Assembly (NCBI RefSeq): GCF_001693385.1
Contig: NZ_CP016428.1
Coordinates: 7,492,001-7,556,000 of the forward strand
Reading direction: 5' to 3'
From: Bradyrhizobium icense
Lineage (GTDB): Bacteria; Pseudomonadota; Alphaproteobacteria; Rhizobiales; Xanthobacteraceae
DNA length: 64,000 nt
In this document: one piece after another, positions 52,898-62,235 of the stretch
Layout: every line of letters starts with the position of its first letter
Numbering within the stretch: position 1 is the first letter of the stretch
The notes under the pieces: generated by a model
Databases searched by the model: none
What the model saw: the letters and a program-made list of their open reading frames with translations, nothing else
Told to the model about the DNA's origin: nothing
Translations under genes and position numbers: made by a program

Positions 52898-54421
52898 ATG
52901 AGCCGCTCGGCATTGCCTAGCCTTTCAACTGGCCCTAATGAAAGAACCAGTCTTGACGATTTGCTGGGGCCAGTTGTGGACGACCTGCTGCCCGGGATGC
53001 TGCATCTGGCGCGCGACAGCGGCGCGACGCTGACGCGCCAGCTCACTGACCAGTTGCGGCACCTCATCACGAAAGGACGCCTCGCGCCCGGCCAGCGCCT
53101 GCCCTCGAGCCGGCAACTGGCGCAATCGCTCGCCCTCTCACGGAACACGGTCTCGTTTGCGATCGAGCAATTGGCCGCGGAAGGCTATCTCTCGCTTGCC
53201 GCCGGACGACGTCCGGTCGTCGCCGCAGGCCTGTCGCTCGATCGCCGCAAGATGTCGCCGCGAAGCAGCCGCGCCGGAAGCGAGCGGATGGTGCTGTCGT
53301 CCTGGGCGCGCAGCCTGCAGCGGGCGGACTGGCCGCCTGTTCATGACGGACGGCCACGGCCGTTTCAGCCCGGGCTGGCGGATGAGCGCGAGTTTCCGCA
53401 CGATGTGTGGAGCCGCTGCCTGCGGCGCGCGGCGCGAAACGCACCGCTGCGCCGCGACCGGCCCATCAATCATCGACCGCTGCAGGAAGCGCTGCTCGGG
53501 CATCTCGTGGTTCATCGCGGGATCAAAGCCAAGGCCGACCAGATACTGATCGTGCCGACGGCGCAATCCGGCCTGACGCTGGTCGCAGATGCGCTGCTCG
53601 AGCGCGGCGATCACGCCTGGATCGAAAGCCCGGGCTATGGCGGCGCCAACGTCGCATTGCATGCCGCCGGCGCGACCGTTTCCGCCATACCGCTCGACGC
53701 GCAGGGCATGGCCATCATCTCATCCCGCAAGGAGACCCCGCGGCTGATCTTCGTCACGCCGTCGCATCAGTATCCGACCGGACGGCTGATGCCGATCGGC
53801 CGTCGTCTCGAACTGCTGCGTTTCGCCGAAGCCACCGGCGCTTGCATCATCGAGGACGACTACGACGGCGAATTTCACTATGAGGCCCGCCCGGTGGCCG
53901 CCCTGCAGGGGCTCGCAACGTCGCCGCGCGTGTTCTATCTCGGCACCTTTTCGAAGGCGACGTATGCGGACATTCGCTTCGGTTATCTCGTCGTGCCGGA
54001 AGCGCTGATCGAGGTCTTCGAGCGCGCGCAGCGCCACACGGGAATGCTGACGTCGATCACGATGCAGGATGCGCTGGCCGAGTTCATCGCATCGGGCGCC
54101 TATCTCGGCCACATCAGAAGGATGACACGCCTGTACAAGAGCCGGCGCGACCGCATGCTGCGGGCGCTTGCCGCTGAGGCCGGCGACCGTCTCGCGACCG
54201 AAGCCCCGGCCGGCGGCATGCAATTGCTCGCAAGGTGCAGCGGACCGGTGAACGACCGGCAATTGTCCGCGCGCCTGCTCGACGCCGGCGTCGCCAGCCG
54301 GCCGCTATCGAGCATGATGTATCACAGGACAAATGAGCAGGGCCTGTTTCTCGGCTTTGCGGCATGGAATGAAAAGGAGATCGATCAGGCGGCGCGCATT
54401 CTTGGTCGAATTCTGCGTTGA
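52898..54421 (+). CDS. MocR-type PLP-dependent regulator
   Basis: The 507-residue protein has a GntR winged helix (about 50-115, with ITKGRLAPGQRLPSSRQLA) and a class I aminotransferase-like domain. The PLP Lys is in YLGTFSKATYADIRFGYLV; EDDYDGEFHYEARPVAALQ is another core motif. MocR proteins bind DNA and sense a PLP-linked metabolite, and here the divergent EamA exporter is the likely target. ATG 52898 is used, but ATG 52997 (MLHLARDSG) fits the usual MocR N-terminus and would leave room for the operator half-sites at 52927-52975. Confidence 0.88.
   Translation: MSRSALPSLSTGPNERTSLDDLLGPVVDDLLPGMLHLARDSGATLTRQLTDQLRHLITKGRLAPGQRLPSSRQLAQSLALSRNTVSFAIEQLAAEGYLSLAAGRRPVVAAGLSLDRRKMSPRSSRAGSERMVLSSWARSLQRADWPPVHDGRPRPFQPGLADEREFPHDVWSRCLRRAARNAPLRRDRPINHRPLQEALLGHLVVHRGIKAKADQILIVPTAQSGLTLVADALLERGDHAWIESPGYGGANVALHAAGATVSAIPLDAQGMAIISSRKETPRLIFVTPSHQYPTGRLMPIGRRLELLRFAEATGACIIEDDYDGEFHYEARPVAALQGLATSPRVFYLGTFSKATYADIRFGYLVVPEALIEVFERAQRHTGMLTSITMQDALAEFIASGAYLGHIRRMTRLYKSRRDRMLRALAAEAGDRLATEAPAGGMQLLARCSGPVNDRQLSARLLDAGVASRPLSSMMYHRTNEQGLFLGFAAWNEKEIDQAARILGRILR
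52927..52975. promoter_or_regulatory. Candidate MocR half-sites
   Basis: AACTGGCCC (52927-52935) and its inverted copy GGGCCAGTT (52967-52975) form a 9-base perfect inverted pair, with a further ACCAGT at 52946-52951. Another ACTGGCC is at 52872-52878, inside the EamA start. Paired half-sites like these fit MocR binding, but the assignment depends on the true start of the MocR gene. Confidence 0.45.
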
Positions 54422-54448
54422 GACGCGCGGATGACATTGCGTGACGAA

Positions 54449-56788
54449 CTAGCCTGCCGCCCGCCGGGGCTGCGCATTCGCGACGGCGTCGGCTGGCGCC
54501 GGAACCTGCATCAGAATGGTTTGGCTAGCGGGTGCGATTTCCACGCCGTACTCCTGGAATCGCCGTTTCATGCGGCGGTTGAATTCGCGCTGCACCGGCC
54601 AGCGGCCGGCATCGGTGCAGCGGATCTGACCGACGATCGAAGCCATCGAGCCGTCCACCTTGTCGACGCCCCACAGCTCGAGATCGCCGCGGATCAGGTG
54701 CTGGAATTCGGGCTCGCGCCGCATCTCGGAGACGATGTCCTTCAGGATCTGGCCGGCGCGGTCGGTGTCTTCCTTGTAGGCCACGTTGACGCTGACCGCT
54801 GCATTGCCGGCGCCGCGGCTTGAATTGGTGATCGTCGTCACCGCGCTGAACGGCACGATATGCACGGAGCCGTCGCCGGCGCGCAGGCGAAGCGTACGGA
54901 TCGAGACGTTCTCTACTACCCCCGATAGGCCTGACAGCGTGACGTTGTCACCGACCTGCACGGTGTTCTCGAGCAGGAGAAACAGCCCGGTTATGAGATC
55001 CTGCACCAGCTTCTGCGAGCCGAAGCCGATGGCGATACCGACGATGCCGGCGCCGGCGAGCAATGGGGCGACATTGACGCCGATCTCGCTGAGCGCGGTG
55101 AGGCCCACGACGACTACGATCAGACACAACAGCGCCGTTCGCAGCATTGGCTGAAAGGTGCGCAGCCGCGCCGCGCGCGCGTAGTGCCCCTCACGCGAGA
55201 GCGCGTTGATCTTGCGTTCCAGCAACGCGTTGGTGATTTCCCAGATCGCCGCCGCGGCCAGCGCGGCGACGCCGATCGTCATCACCGCCGAAAGCAACCG
55301 GCTGCCGATCTGGCCGCCATAGAACCAGACGACGGCATTGACGCCCCAAACTTCCAGCAGCGCGACGAAGCCGATGAAGGCAATTGCGGCTGAGACGATG
55401 TTGCGCAACAGCGGCAGATAGCGGTTGGCACGGGTCTCCAGGCCCGGGAAGCGGCGCTTGAGGTCCGGGCTGATGCGAAAGCCGCGGTCGATCAGGCTCA
55501 GCACCAGGATGGTGGCGAGGCGCACGATCAGCGCAACCGCGATGGAGCCGACGAAATATTGCAGCAATAGCGCGTAGCCGTTGCGGATGTTGAGCGCCCA
55601 AACCGCCCACAAGGCAAGGTCGAGCGCGATCGCAAGATAGTGCCACATGCCGGCGACGCGATTGCGCACCCTGGCGGCTGTGCCGTCGCGGCCGGCCGGT
55701 GCGCGAATGACGTCGGCGACCTGCCTTCGACACTGCAGGATCACGACGACAATAAAAAGATGCACGACCAGCATCACAAGGCGCAACAGTGCGGCGTAGC
55801 CGGCGCGATGCAGGCCCAGCAGCAGCGCCACGTTGGCGAAGGCAATCCCCGAGACGGCGACGGTGACGATGCGCCGCGCCCATATCTCGATGTAGGCCGC
55901 GGTCTCGGCGCGAACGCGAAATAGGCCGAAAGGTCCGGCCAGCGCCCGTACCAGGCAGATCAGCCCACGTATCAGCGCGTAAGCGTTGACGACCGCAAGG
56001 ATCACGAGCCGGGTGGTCGCGAGGTCGCCGATATCGGTGCCCAGCAACATCGTGGCGATGCCGAGGAAGACCAGCACCGGGAGCAATTCAAGCACGAGAC
56101 GTCCGAGAACGAAGGGCAGCCTGACCAGCGACTGCCAGGTGCGCGCCAGACTGAGGCGCCGCCGGTGTTGCTCGGGCGCGGCGGTGACATCAGCCGTGGA
56201 AGACGGCGGATCGGCCAAGGCCAGCGTCTGAACCGGGGCGCGCGCTGCTTGCGGAAGACGCGCTTCCAATAGCGCCACCGGCCGTTTGATGAGACGGAAA
56301 ACCAGCCACTCGGCAGCGAAGGCGCAGAGGAACACCAGCGCCAGTTTCCAGGCGATATCAAACAATTGATGATAGGCCGACGGATCGTTGGCGGTCCGCA
56401 CGAACCAGTAATAGAACGCCCGGAAATGCGTCAATGTCCGCGCCACGTCGGCGACCTCGCGCGAGATCTCGCGGACCTGCTCGGACACCGTCAGCAGGAG
56501 TTGCGCGCCGAGGCTGTCGGCAGTGAGCGGTATCGCGGATTTCTGTTCGGGCGCGGGAGTCGCGCCTTGCGATTGCTGTGAGGCATTGGCGACCGCACGC
56601 AGCGTCTCGATCACCTGCGCGCGCTTCTTGTCGTCGGACAGCGTATCGAGCGCCCGCTTCGCCTGTTCGGGCGTCAGGACGTCAGCTTTTTCGGCGGGGG
56701 CGGCCGGCGCTGCGCCTGGCTGCGCGAACGCCGGGAAGGCAAACAGCGCGCAGATGAACAGGATCGCGGGGAGGAGTCTGTGCGACAC
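54449..56788 (-). CDS. Large MscS-type mechanosensitive channel
   Basis: The 779-residue protein has an N-terminal signal-like segment, a long periplasmic/helical region, about nine transmembrane segments, and a C-terminal MscS domain with NVAPLLAGAGIVGIAIGFGS, LSGLSGVVENVSIRTLRLRA and VPFSAVTTITNSS. It should open under membrane tension and release solutes during hypo-osmotic shock. GTG 56788 with a GAGG SD is preferred to the frame opening at 56824. It is larger than classical MscS and resembles the MscK-type long family. Confidence 0.9.
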   Translation of the reverse strand: MSHRLLPAILFICALFAFPAFAQPGAAPAAPAEKADVLTPEQAKRALDTLSDDKKRAQVIETLRAVANASQQSQGATPAPEQKSAIPLTADSLGAQLLLTVSEQVREISREVADVARTLTHFRAFYYWFVRTANDPSAYHQLFDIAWKLALVFLCAFAAEWLVFRLIKRPVALLEARLPQAARAPVQTLALADPPSSTADVTAAPEQHRRRLSLARTWQSLVRLPFVLGRLVLELLPVLVFLGIATMLLGTDIGDLATTRLVILAVVNAYALIRGLICLVRALAGPFGLFRVRAETAAYIEIWARRIVTVAVSGIAFANVALLLGLHRAGYAALLRLVMLVVHLFIVVVILQCRRQVADVIRAPAGRDGTAARVRNRVAGMWHYLAIALDLALWAVWALNIRNGYALLLQYFVGSIAVALIVRLATILVLSLIDRGFRISPDLKRRFPGLETRANRYLPLLRNIVSAAIAFIGFVALLEVWGVNAVVWFYGGQIGSRLLSAVMTIGVAALAAAAIWEITNALLERKINALSREGHYARAARLRTFQPMLRTALLCLIVVVVGLTALSEIGVNVAPLLAGAGIVGIAIGFGSQKLVQDLITGLFLLLENTVQVGDNVTLSGLSGVVENVSIRTLRLRAGDGSVHIVPFSAVTTITNSSRGAGNAAVSVNVAYKEDTDRAGQILKDIVSEMRREPEFQHLIRGDLELWGVDKVDGSMASIVGQIRCTDAGRWPVQREFNRRMKRRFQEYGVEIAPASQTILMQVPAPADAVANAQPRRAAG

Positions 56789-57013
56789 GAAGGCCTCGCT
56801 GAATAAAAACGCGCCCGACGGCAAAACCGGAACCGGTCTGCCTTCGCGCGTGCGTCATGTCGGATTGCCTGTTTTCGCCGTCATCCTGTGTCGGAAGTTT
56901 GCCACTGCAGCGGCTTTGTCTTGGCATTTGCCGCTTCGGCCCGCTGGGCATTGCTGCATCACAGAAATGCAGTGGCTCGATCGCAGGGAACTCTATTACG
57001 CTCTCTAGCCACA

Positions 57014-58009
57014 TCATACGCGCGTGGAAGCTTCCCGATATTCCGCCGCTGTGCGCGCAATCATCTCGTCGACGGAGAGCACCTCCGCCACGCCCGAGAC
57101 GGAATGGCCTGCGCTCCAGACGTCCTTCCAGCGTTTGGGGCGGTCCTCGCGCGCGCCGACGTCGATGTCCTTGCCGATATCGATCGCGCCACGCTGCGGC
57201 AGATTATCGGGATCAAGGCCGGCAGCCGCAATCGACGGCCGCAGCATGTTGGTCTGCAGCCCCGTGAACGCCGTGGTCAGAAAGATATCGTCGGCGCTGC
57301 TGGCGACCAGCATCGCCTTGTAGCGCGCGTCCGCCATGCTCTCGCGCGTGGCGATGAACTTGGTACCCATATAGGCGAGGTCGCAGCCGAGCGCCTCCGC
57401 TGCGCGCAACGCGTAGCCATCCGAGATGCCGCCCGCCAAGACCAGAGGTCCATCGAAGAAGGCGCGCACCGCGCGCACGAACACGAAGGGGTTGAGCCAG
57501 CCGGTCTGGCCTCCGGCCCCCGCCGTCAGCAGCACCAGCCCGTCGGCACCGGCAGCGACCGCACGCTCGGCATGGCGGATCGAGGCGACGTCGGCAAACA
57601 CCAGCGCGCCGGCATCGTGCAAGGCATTGAGCACCGGCGCGGGCGAGCCGACCGAGGTGATGACCATCTCCGGCCGGTGGCGCAGCAACACTTCGATATC
57701 CCGCTCCAGCCGTGCATTGGAGCGATGCACGATCAAATTCGCACAGACCGGCGCTGGCTGCTTGCCGCTGGCATCCGCATGCGCCTTCAACCGGTTGCCG
57801 ATGTCCGTCAGCCATTGATCAAGCTGTTCGGGACTGCGGCAATTCACCGTGGGAAACGAGCCGATCACGCCGTTGCGGCAAGCGGCTGCCACCAGCTCGA
57901 CGCCGGAGACGAGAAACATCGGCGCCGCAATCAGTGGCAGGCTAAGGCGATCGCGAAAACGCGAGAGCAGATCAATCGACGGCAAGACGTTCTTCCTGAC
58001 TTGAGCCAC
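57014..58009 (-). CDS. Nitronate monooxygenase-family protein
   Basis: The 331-residue protein has the FMN-binding TIM-barrel of nitronate monooxygenase and 2-nitropropane dioxygenase-like enzymes. Motifs are LIAAPMFLVSGVELVAAACR, DGLVLLTAGAGGQTG (phosphate site), FDGPLVLAGGISDGYALRAA and LGCDLAYMGTKFIATRES. It starts at GTG 58009. It may detoxify nitronates or act as a related oxidoreductase; the substrate is unknown. Confidence 0.9.
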   Translation of the reverse strand: MAQVRKNVLPSIDLLSRFRDRLSLPLIAAPMFLVSGVELVAAACRNGVIGSFPTVNCRSPEQLDQWLTDIGNRLKAHADASGKQPAPVCANLIVHRSNARLERDIEVLLRHRPEMVITSVGSPAPVLNALHDAGALVFADVASIRHAERAVAAGADGLVLLTAGAGGQTGWLNPFVFVRAVRAFFDGPLVLAGGISDGYALRAAEALGCDLAYMGTKFIATRESMADARYKAMLVASSADDIFLTTAFTGLQTNMLRPSIAAAGLDPDNLPQRGAIDIGKDIDVGAREDRPKRWKDVWSAGHSVSGVAEVLSVDEMIARTAAEYREASTRV

Positions 58010-58039
58010 TTGCTTGTTGTGCTAGCGTTAGTTGTTGTC

Positions 58040-58089
58040 TTGACGCGCTTTCTTCACGCGAACCGGTATCCACTTCGCTCGAAAACGCT
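58040..58089. repeat. Dispersed repeat copy 2 (ACGCGAACCGG-GAAAACGCT)
   Basis: TTCACGCGAACCGGTATCCA and CTTCGCTCGAAAACGCT match the copy at 48260-48333. It lies between the nitronate monooxygenase start and the acyl-CoA ligase start. Confidence 0.7.
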
Positions 58090-58147
58090 ATGGACTGCAA
58101 CCTTGGCACGGACGAAGGCCAATTACAAAACAGCGGGAGGAAGAAAG

Positions 58148-59710
58148 ATGGGCAATCCGCTCTATGCGTTTCCGGCGGCATGCGAGCAGACATTGCGGGC
58201 GCTGGCGCGCTACCCGGAGCGCACGGCGTTCGCCTGGCCGGGCGGATCGATCACCTATCGCGGCGCGACCGACATGATCGGGCGCATGCAGAGCGTCTTC
58301 ATGCAGCTCGGCTTCCAGCCCGGCACGCGCGTCGCGTTTCTCACCGCCAACCGCGCCGACACCTGGTGCGCCGGCGTTGCCGCGCAGTTGTCGCGATTTG
58401 CGATTACCTGGCTGCATCCTTTGGGTTCGCTGCACGACCAACTGTTTCAACTCGAAGATTCCGAAGCGCAGATGCTGGTGGTGGACGGGCTCACCTTCCG
58501 CGACCGCGGCGGCGAACTCGCGGCCAAAGCGACCGGCGTAAAGACAGTGTTCACGCTTGGCCCCGCCGGTTACGGAGCCGATCTCTTGCAGGCGATTGAA
58601 GCCGCAGGCAGCGCCACGGCACGCAACTTCGCCGGTCCCGACGACATCGCCACGCTCAATTACACCGGCGGCACCACGGGCAAATCCAAGGGCGCACTGC
58701 GCCATCACCGCGAATATGGCGGGTGGTCCAGCGCGATCCTCGCCGACTTCGAGATTCCGGATACCCCGCGCTATCTCACCGTCGCGCCGATCAGCCATGT
58801 CGCGGGGACAAAAGTGCTGCCGACGCTGATGCGTGGCGGCACCGTGCACATGCTGAAGGGCTTTGATCCCGAGGCCGTGTTCAAGACCATCGAGCGCGAG
58901 GAGATCAATTTCACGCTGTTCGTGCCGACGATGATCTACGTCATGCTGGATCATCCCTCGCTCGACAGGACCGACCTCTCCTCGCTCGAATTGTTGCTGT
59001 ACGGCGCCTCTGCGATGTCGCCCAGCCGGCTGGTCGAAGGTATCGAGCGGATCGGGCCGGTGTTCTCGCAGCTCTACGGCCAGACCGAATGCTATCCGGT
59101 ATCCGTGCTGCGCAAGGCCGACCACGATCCCAGGACGCCGGAATTGTTCCTGTCCTGCGGTTTCCCGATCGCCGCCTGCCAGGTGAAGATCCTCGACAAT
59201 GACGACCAGGAAGTCGCAACCGGCGAGGCCGGCGAAATCTGCGTGCGCGGCACGCATGTGATGGCCGAATACTGGAAGCGGCCGGACACGACCGCGGAGA
59301 CGCTGAAGAACGGTTGGCTGCACACCGGCGACATCGCGCGGTCAGACGAACGCGGCTACATGTTCATCCTCGACCGCAAGAAGGACATGATCGTCTCCGG
59401 CGGCTTCAACATCTATCCGCGCGAGGTCGAGGATGTCCTGTCGCAGCACGCCGACGTCGCCATGGTCGCCGTGGTCGGCGTACCCGACGACAAATGGGGC
59501 GAGGCGGTTACGGCTGTGATCGTGGCGCGCGAGGGTGCCAGGCCGAATCCGGACGAGTTGATCGACCTCGTGAGGGCGAAGAAGGGCTCGGCGCACGCGC
59601 CCAAGCACATCAAGTTCGTTAACGAGTTGCCGATGACCGGCGTCGGCAAGGTCGACAAGAAGGTGCTGAAGGCGGGCTTCTGGACCGGCCGGGAGCGGAT
59701 GGTGGGCTAG
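58148..59710 (+). CDS. AMP-binding acyl-CoA ligase 2
   Basis: The 520-residue enzyme is an adenylate-forming acyl-CoA synthetase. The ATP-binding loop is LNYTGGTTGKSKGAL (about 179-193); the A5 motif is SQLYGQTE, the A7 region HTGDIARSDERGYMFILDRK, and the A10 Lys lies in TGVGKVDKKVLK. It starts at ATG 58148 after a GGAGGAAG SD; the frame stays open to 56888 but the earlier part overlaps the opposite gene. It is more complete at the C-terminal Lys than the ligase at 10234. The acid substrate is unknown. Confidence 0.93.
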   Translation: MGNPLYAFPAACEQTLRALARYPERTAFAWPGGSITYRGATDMIGRMQSVFMQLGFQPGTRVAFLTANRADTWCAGVAAQLSRFAITWLHPLGSLHDQLFQLEDSEAQMLVVDGLTFRDRGGELAAKATGVKTVFTLGPAGYGADLLQAIEAAGSATARNFAGPDDIATLNYTGGTTGKSKGALRHHREYGGWSSAILADFEIPDTPRYLTVAPISHVAGTKVLPTLMRGGTVHMLKGFDPEAVFKTIEREEINFTLFVPTMIYVMLDHPSLDRTDLSSLELLLYGASAMSPSRLVEGIERIGPVFSQLYGQTECYPVSVLRKADHDPRTPELFLSCGFPIAACQVKILDNDDQEVATGEAGEICVRGTHVMAEYWKRPDTTAETLKNGWLHTGDIARSDERGYMFILDRKKDMIVSGGFNIYPREVEDVLSQHADVAMVAVVGVPDDKWGEAVTAVIVAREGARPNPDELIDLVRAKKGSAHAPKHIKFVNELPMTGVGKVDKKVLKAGFWTGRERMVG

Positions 59711-59736
59711 CGCTTCCCTCGGCGGAGCGATCCGTG

Positions 59737-59823
59737 TCCCGGATCAGCGGCGCACCACGTCGCGAAGCATAGCGCGTCGAAGACGCGCGTGAACGCGCTG
59801 TTGGCGCTGCGCAGCATCCGGGA
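59737..59823. repeat. Palindromic repeat, relative of 38755-38875
   Basis: TCCCGGAT and ATCCGGGA form the outer stem, with GC-rich inner arms near GCGCGTC and GACGCGC. It lies between the acyl-CoA ligase and GFA gene stops, where it may act as a terminator. Confidence 0.65.
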
Positions 59824-59831
59824 CGCGAGAG

Positions 59832-60320
59832 CTATGTCCGCGGGAAGAACTCCGGCCACATCGCCCGCCACTTTTCAGCCAGCGGCCGGAAATCGCTTGG
59901 CCCGATCTCGTGGCATTCGGCATTGGCCGCGGGTTGGACCCAAGACTGTGCGCTTCGCATGAACATGTGGGCGGCCGGGTTCAACCATCTGGTCTCGTCG
60001 AGTGTCCCCGCGCGAATATTGATGGATTCCGGCCATCCCGCGCGTTCACCGTAGATTCGACCGCCACAATCTCCGCAGAACCAGGATGTGACGTCGGCAC
60101 CGGTCGGAGACGGACGGCGCCATCCCTTCGGTTCGCCCTTCAGCACACGAAAGTCCTTAGTCGCCACTGGCATGTTGAGCGCAAAGGCGCTGCCGGACGC
60201 GGTTTGGCAATCCGTGCAATTGCAGGTGTAGAGCAGCAGCGGAAACGACGATATCTCGTAGCGGATCGCGCCGCACGAACATCCACCGGTCATTGGAAGA
60301 ACAGGTTGCACCGAATTCAT
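59832..60320 (-). CDS. GFA-family zinc enzyme
   Basis: The 162-residue protein has the GFA/CENP-V fold with seven Cys: GGCSCGAIRY, CNCTDCQ, and WFCGDCGGRIY. Two zinc ions are expected. Members include glutathione-dependent formaldehyde-activating enzymes, but most have no proven activity. ATG 60320 was chosen; the longer open frame to 60380 is not needed for the fold. Confidence 0.88.
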   Translation of the reverse strand: MNSVQPVLPMTGGCSCGAIRYEISSFPLLLYTCNCTDCQTASGSAFALNMPVATKDFRVLKGEPKGWRRPSPTGADVTSWFCGDCGGRIYGERAGWPESINIRAGTLDETRWLNPAAHMFMRSAQSWVQPAANAECHEIGPSDFRPLAEKWRAMWPEFFPRT

Positions 60321-60411
60321 GGTCGGGCCGAAGCTAGACGGTGCAATCTTAAGCGTGAAGCCGCCCCCGCGCAACCTCATCGGCGTCGCCCCTCAGCCGA
60401 CCGAGCGTCTT

Positions 60412-60705
60412 TCAGCCGGCCATGCGCTTTTCGGCGAGAGCCTTCTTGTCGAAATTATTGGGCACTTCGATATCGACTTCGAGCGTCGACACGGTCTTGC
60501 CGCGCTCCAGCTTAACCATCACCTTGTCGGGATCGAGCACCACGTGCTTCGACACCACAGCGAGGATTTCCTCCCGCAGCGTGGCCAGCAAGTCGGACTG
60601 ACCGAGCAACCCACGCTCATGCGCCAGCAAGATCTGCAGCCGCTCCCGCGCAACGGGGGCGGATGCATTGCGGCCGCTAAACAGCCGCAGCAAGTTCAAG
60701 CTCAT
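60412..60705 (-). CDS. minE: Cell-division topological specificity factor MinE
   Basis: The 97-residue protein begins [10 protein letters not shown] and has the anti-MinCD helix [13 protein letters not shown] and the topological-specificity domain ([19 protein letters not shown]). It displaces MinCD at midcell to drive the oscillation. Its ATG overlaps the minD stop by four bases (ATGA). It is the last gene of the minCDE operon. Confidence 0.95.
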   Translation of the reverse strand: MSLNLLRLFSGRNASAPVARERLQILLAHERGLLGQSDLLATLREEILAVVSKHVVLDPDKVMVKLERGKTVSTLEVDIEVPNNFDKKALAEKRMAG

Positions 60706-61517
60706 GCAGCCCTCCGTCCCAGCAGCCGGTTCATGAAGCCCTTGCGCTCGGCCGGCACAACCATCGCGACTTCCTCGCCCATCAGGCGGCGTGAGGCGTC
60801 GATATAGGCGCGGGCCGGCGCGCTCTCGGCGTTGTTGAGCGTCACCGGCGTGCCGACGTTGGACGCCTTCAGGACATCCTGGCTCTCGGGGATGATGCCG
60901 AGCAAAGGTGTCGCGAGGATTTCCAGGATGTCGTCGATGTTGAGCATCTCGCCGCGCGCGGCGCGCGCCGGGTCGTAGCGGGTGATCAGCACATGCTTTT
61001 CCACGCGCTCGCCGCGCTCCGCCCTCACCGTCTTCGAATCGAGCATGCCGATGATGCGGTCGGAATCGCGCACCGAGGAAACCTCGGGATTGGTAACGAT
61101 GACGGCTTCGTCGGCATAGCGCATGGCGAGCGTCGCGCCGCGCTCGATGCCGGCCGGGCTGTCGCACAGGATCCAGTCGAACCGGCTCTTGAGCTCCGCA
61201 ATGACGCGGCCGACGCCCTCGTCGGTGAGCGCGTCCTTGTCACGGGTCTGCGAGGCCGGCAAGAGCCAGAGATTTTCCAGCCGCTTGTCGCGGATCAAGG
61301 CCTGCGGCAGCTTGGCGACGCCCTGCACCACGTTGATGAGGTCGAACACCACGCGGCGTTCGGCGCCCATCACCAGATCGAGGTTGCGCAGGCCGACGTC
61401 GAAATCAACCACCACTACGCTCTGCCCGCTTTGCGCAAGCGCCGCGCCGAGTGCGGCCGTCGACGTGGTCTTTCCAACGCCCCCCTTGCCCGAGGTAACG
61501 ACCAGGACCTTGGCCAT
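60702..61517 (-). CDS. minD: Septum-site ATPase MinD
   Basis: The 271-residue membrane-associated ATPase has the deviant Walker A KGGVGKTT, and [11 protein letters not shown] and [10 protein letters not shown] follow as Walker A' and B. The C-terminal helix ([13 protein letters not shown]) should bind the membrane. It recruits MinC and is released by MinE. It is 19 bases from minC and overlaps minE. Confidence 0.96.
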   Translation of the reverse strand: MAKVLVVTSGKGGVGKTTSTAALGAALAQSGQSVVVVDFDVGLRNLDLVMGAERRVVFDLINVVQGVAKLPQALIRDKRLENLWLLPASQTRDKDALTDEGVGRVIAELKSRFDWILCDSPAGIERGATLAMRYADEAVIVTNPEVSSVRDSDRIIGMLDSKTVRAERGERVEKHVLITRYDPARAARGEMLNIDDILEILATPLLGIIPESQDVLKASNVGTPVTLNNAESAPARAYIDASRRLMGEEVAMVVPAERKGFMNRLLGRRAA

Positions 61518-61536
61518 ACTTGATCTCCTTAGCCGG

Positions 61537-62235
61537 TTAATTCAGCGGTGTAATTTTCATGGTGTCGCCCTCCAGCCAGGCTTGCGCCGGGCGGTTGCGG
61601 AGCGCGACGTCGATTTCTTCTGCGGTCTGGTAGTAGCCGTCGATGGCGAGCAGTTCGGCCTCGATTTTCTGGCAATAGATCCGTGCGGCAGAATTGCCGT
61701 TGACGCCGGCCATCGCGCGGCCGCGCAACGTGCCGTAGATGTGGATCGATCCGCCGGCGACGATCTCCGCGCCCGACCCGACCGACCCCAACACCGTTAC
61801 GTCGCCTTCCATGAAGACGATCGACTGGCCCGAACGTACCGGGTTCTCCAGCAGCAGCGAGGTCGGTTTCGGCTTCGGCTCGGGCTCCGCCTTCGTCGGC
61901 TCGCTTCGCGTGATCACGCAGGCACGGCCGCCGGTCAGCAACGGCGGCATGTTCGCCGCGAGGCGCTCCTCCTCCACACCCTCGATGCCGAGGACGCGAA
62001 TATTGCGCTCACTGAGACTGCCGACGAGATGGGCGATGGCGGAGCTTGAGAGGTCGACGGCTGAGAGATCGAGCACGATCGGCTTGCCCACGAAGTATCC
62101 CGGCGAGCGCGCCAGCGTGGCGTCGATCTCGGCGAGCCATTCCACGATTGGTACGACAGGGCTGAATACAAACGCGACATAGGAACGGCCGCGCAGCCGG
62201 ACCAGTTGACGCGTGGGATCCGCTCGGACGTCCAT
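61537..62235 (-). CDS. minC: Septum-site inhibitor MinC
   Basis: The 232-residue FtsZ inhibitor has an N-terminal domain and a C-terminal right-handed beta-helix domain with repeats VTVLGSVGSGAEIVAGGSIH and YGTLRGRAMAGVNGN. It binds MinD and blocks FtsZ ring formation at the poles. It is the first gene of minCDE; a TTAA-N7-TTAA CtrA-type site lies upstream at 62286-62300. Confidence 0.95.
   Translation of the reverse strand: MDVRADPTRQLVRLRGRSYVAFVFSPVVPIVEWLAEIDATLARSPGYFVGKPIVLDLSAVDLSSSAIAHLVGSLSERNIRVLGIEGVEEERLAANMPPLLTGGRACVITRSEPTKAEPEPKPKPTSLLLENPVRSGQSIVFMEGDVTVLGSVGSGAEIVAGGSIHIYGTLRGRAMAGVNGNSAARIYCQKIEAELLAIDGYYQTAEEIDVALRNRPAQAWLEGDTMKITPLN

Noticed and set aside
56888..58147. 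Upstream extension of the acyl-CoA ligase frame
   Set aside because: It overlaps the nitronate monooxygenase on the other strand and has no domain; ATG 58148 has a strong SD and the true family N-terminus.
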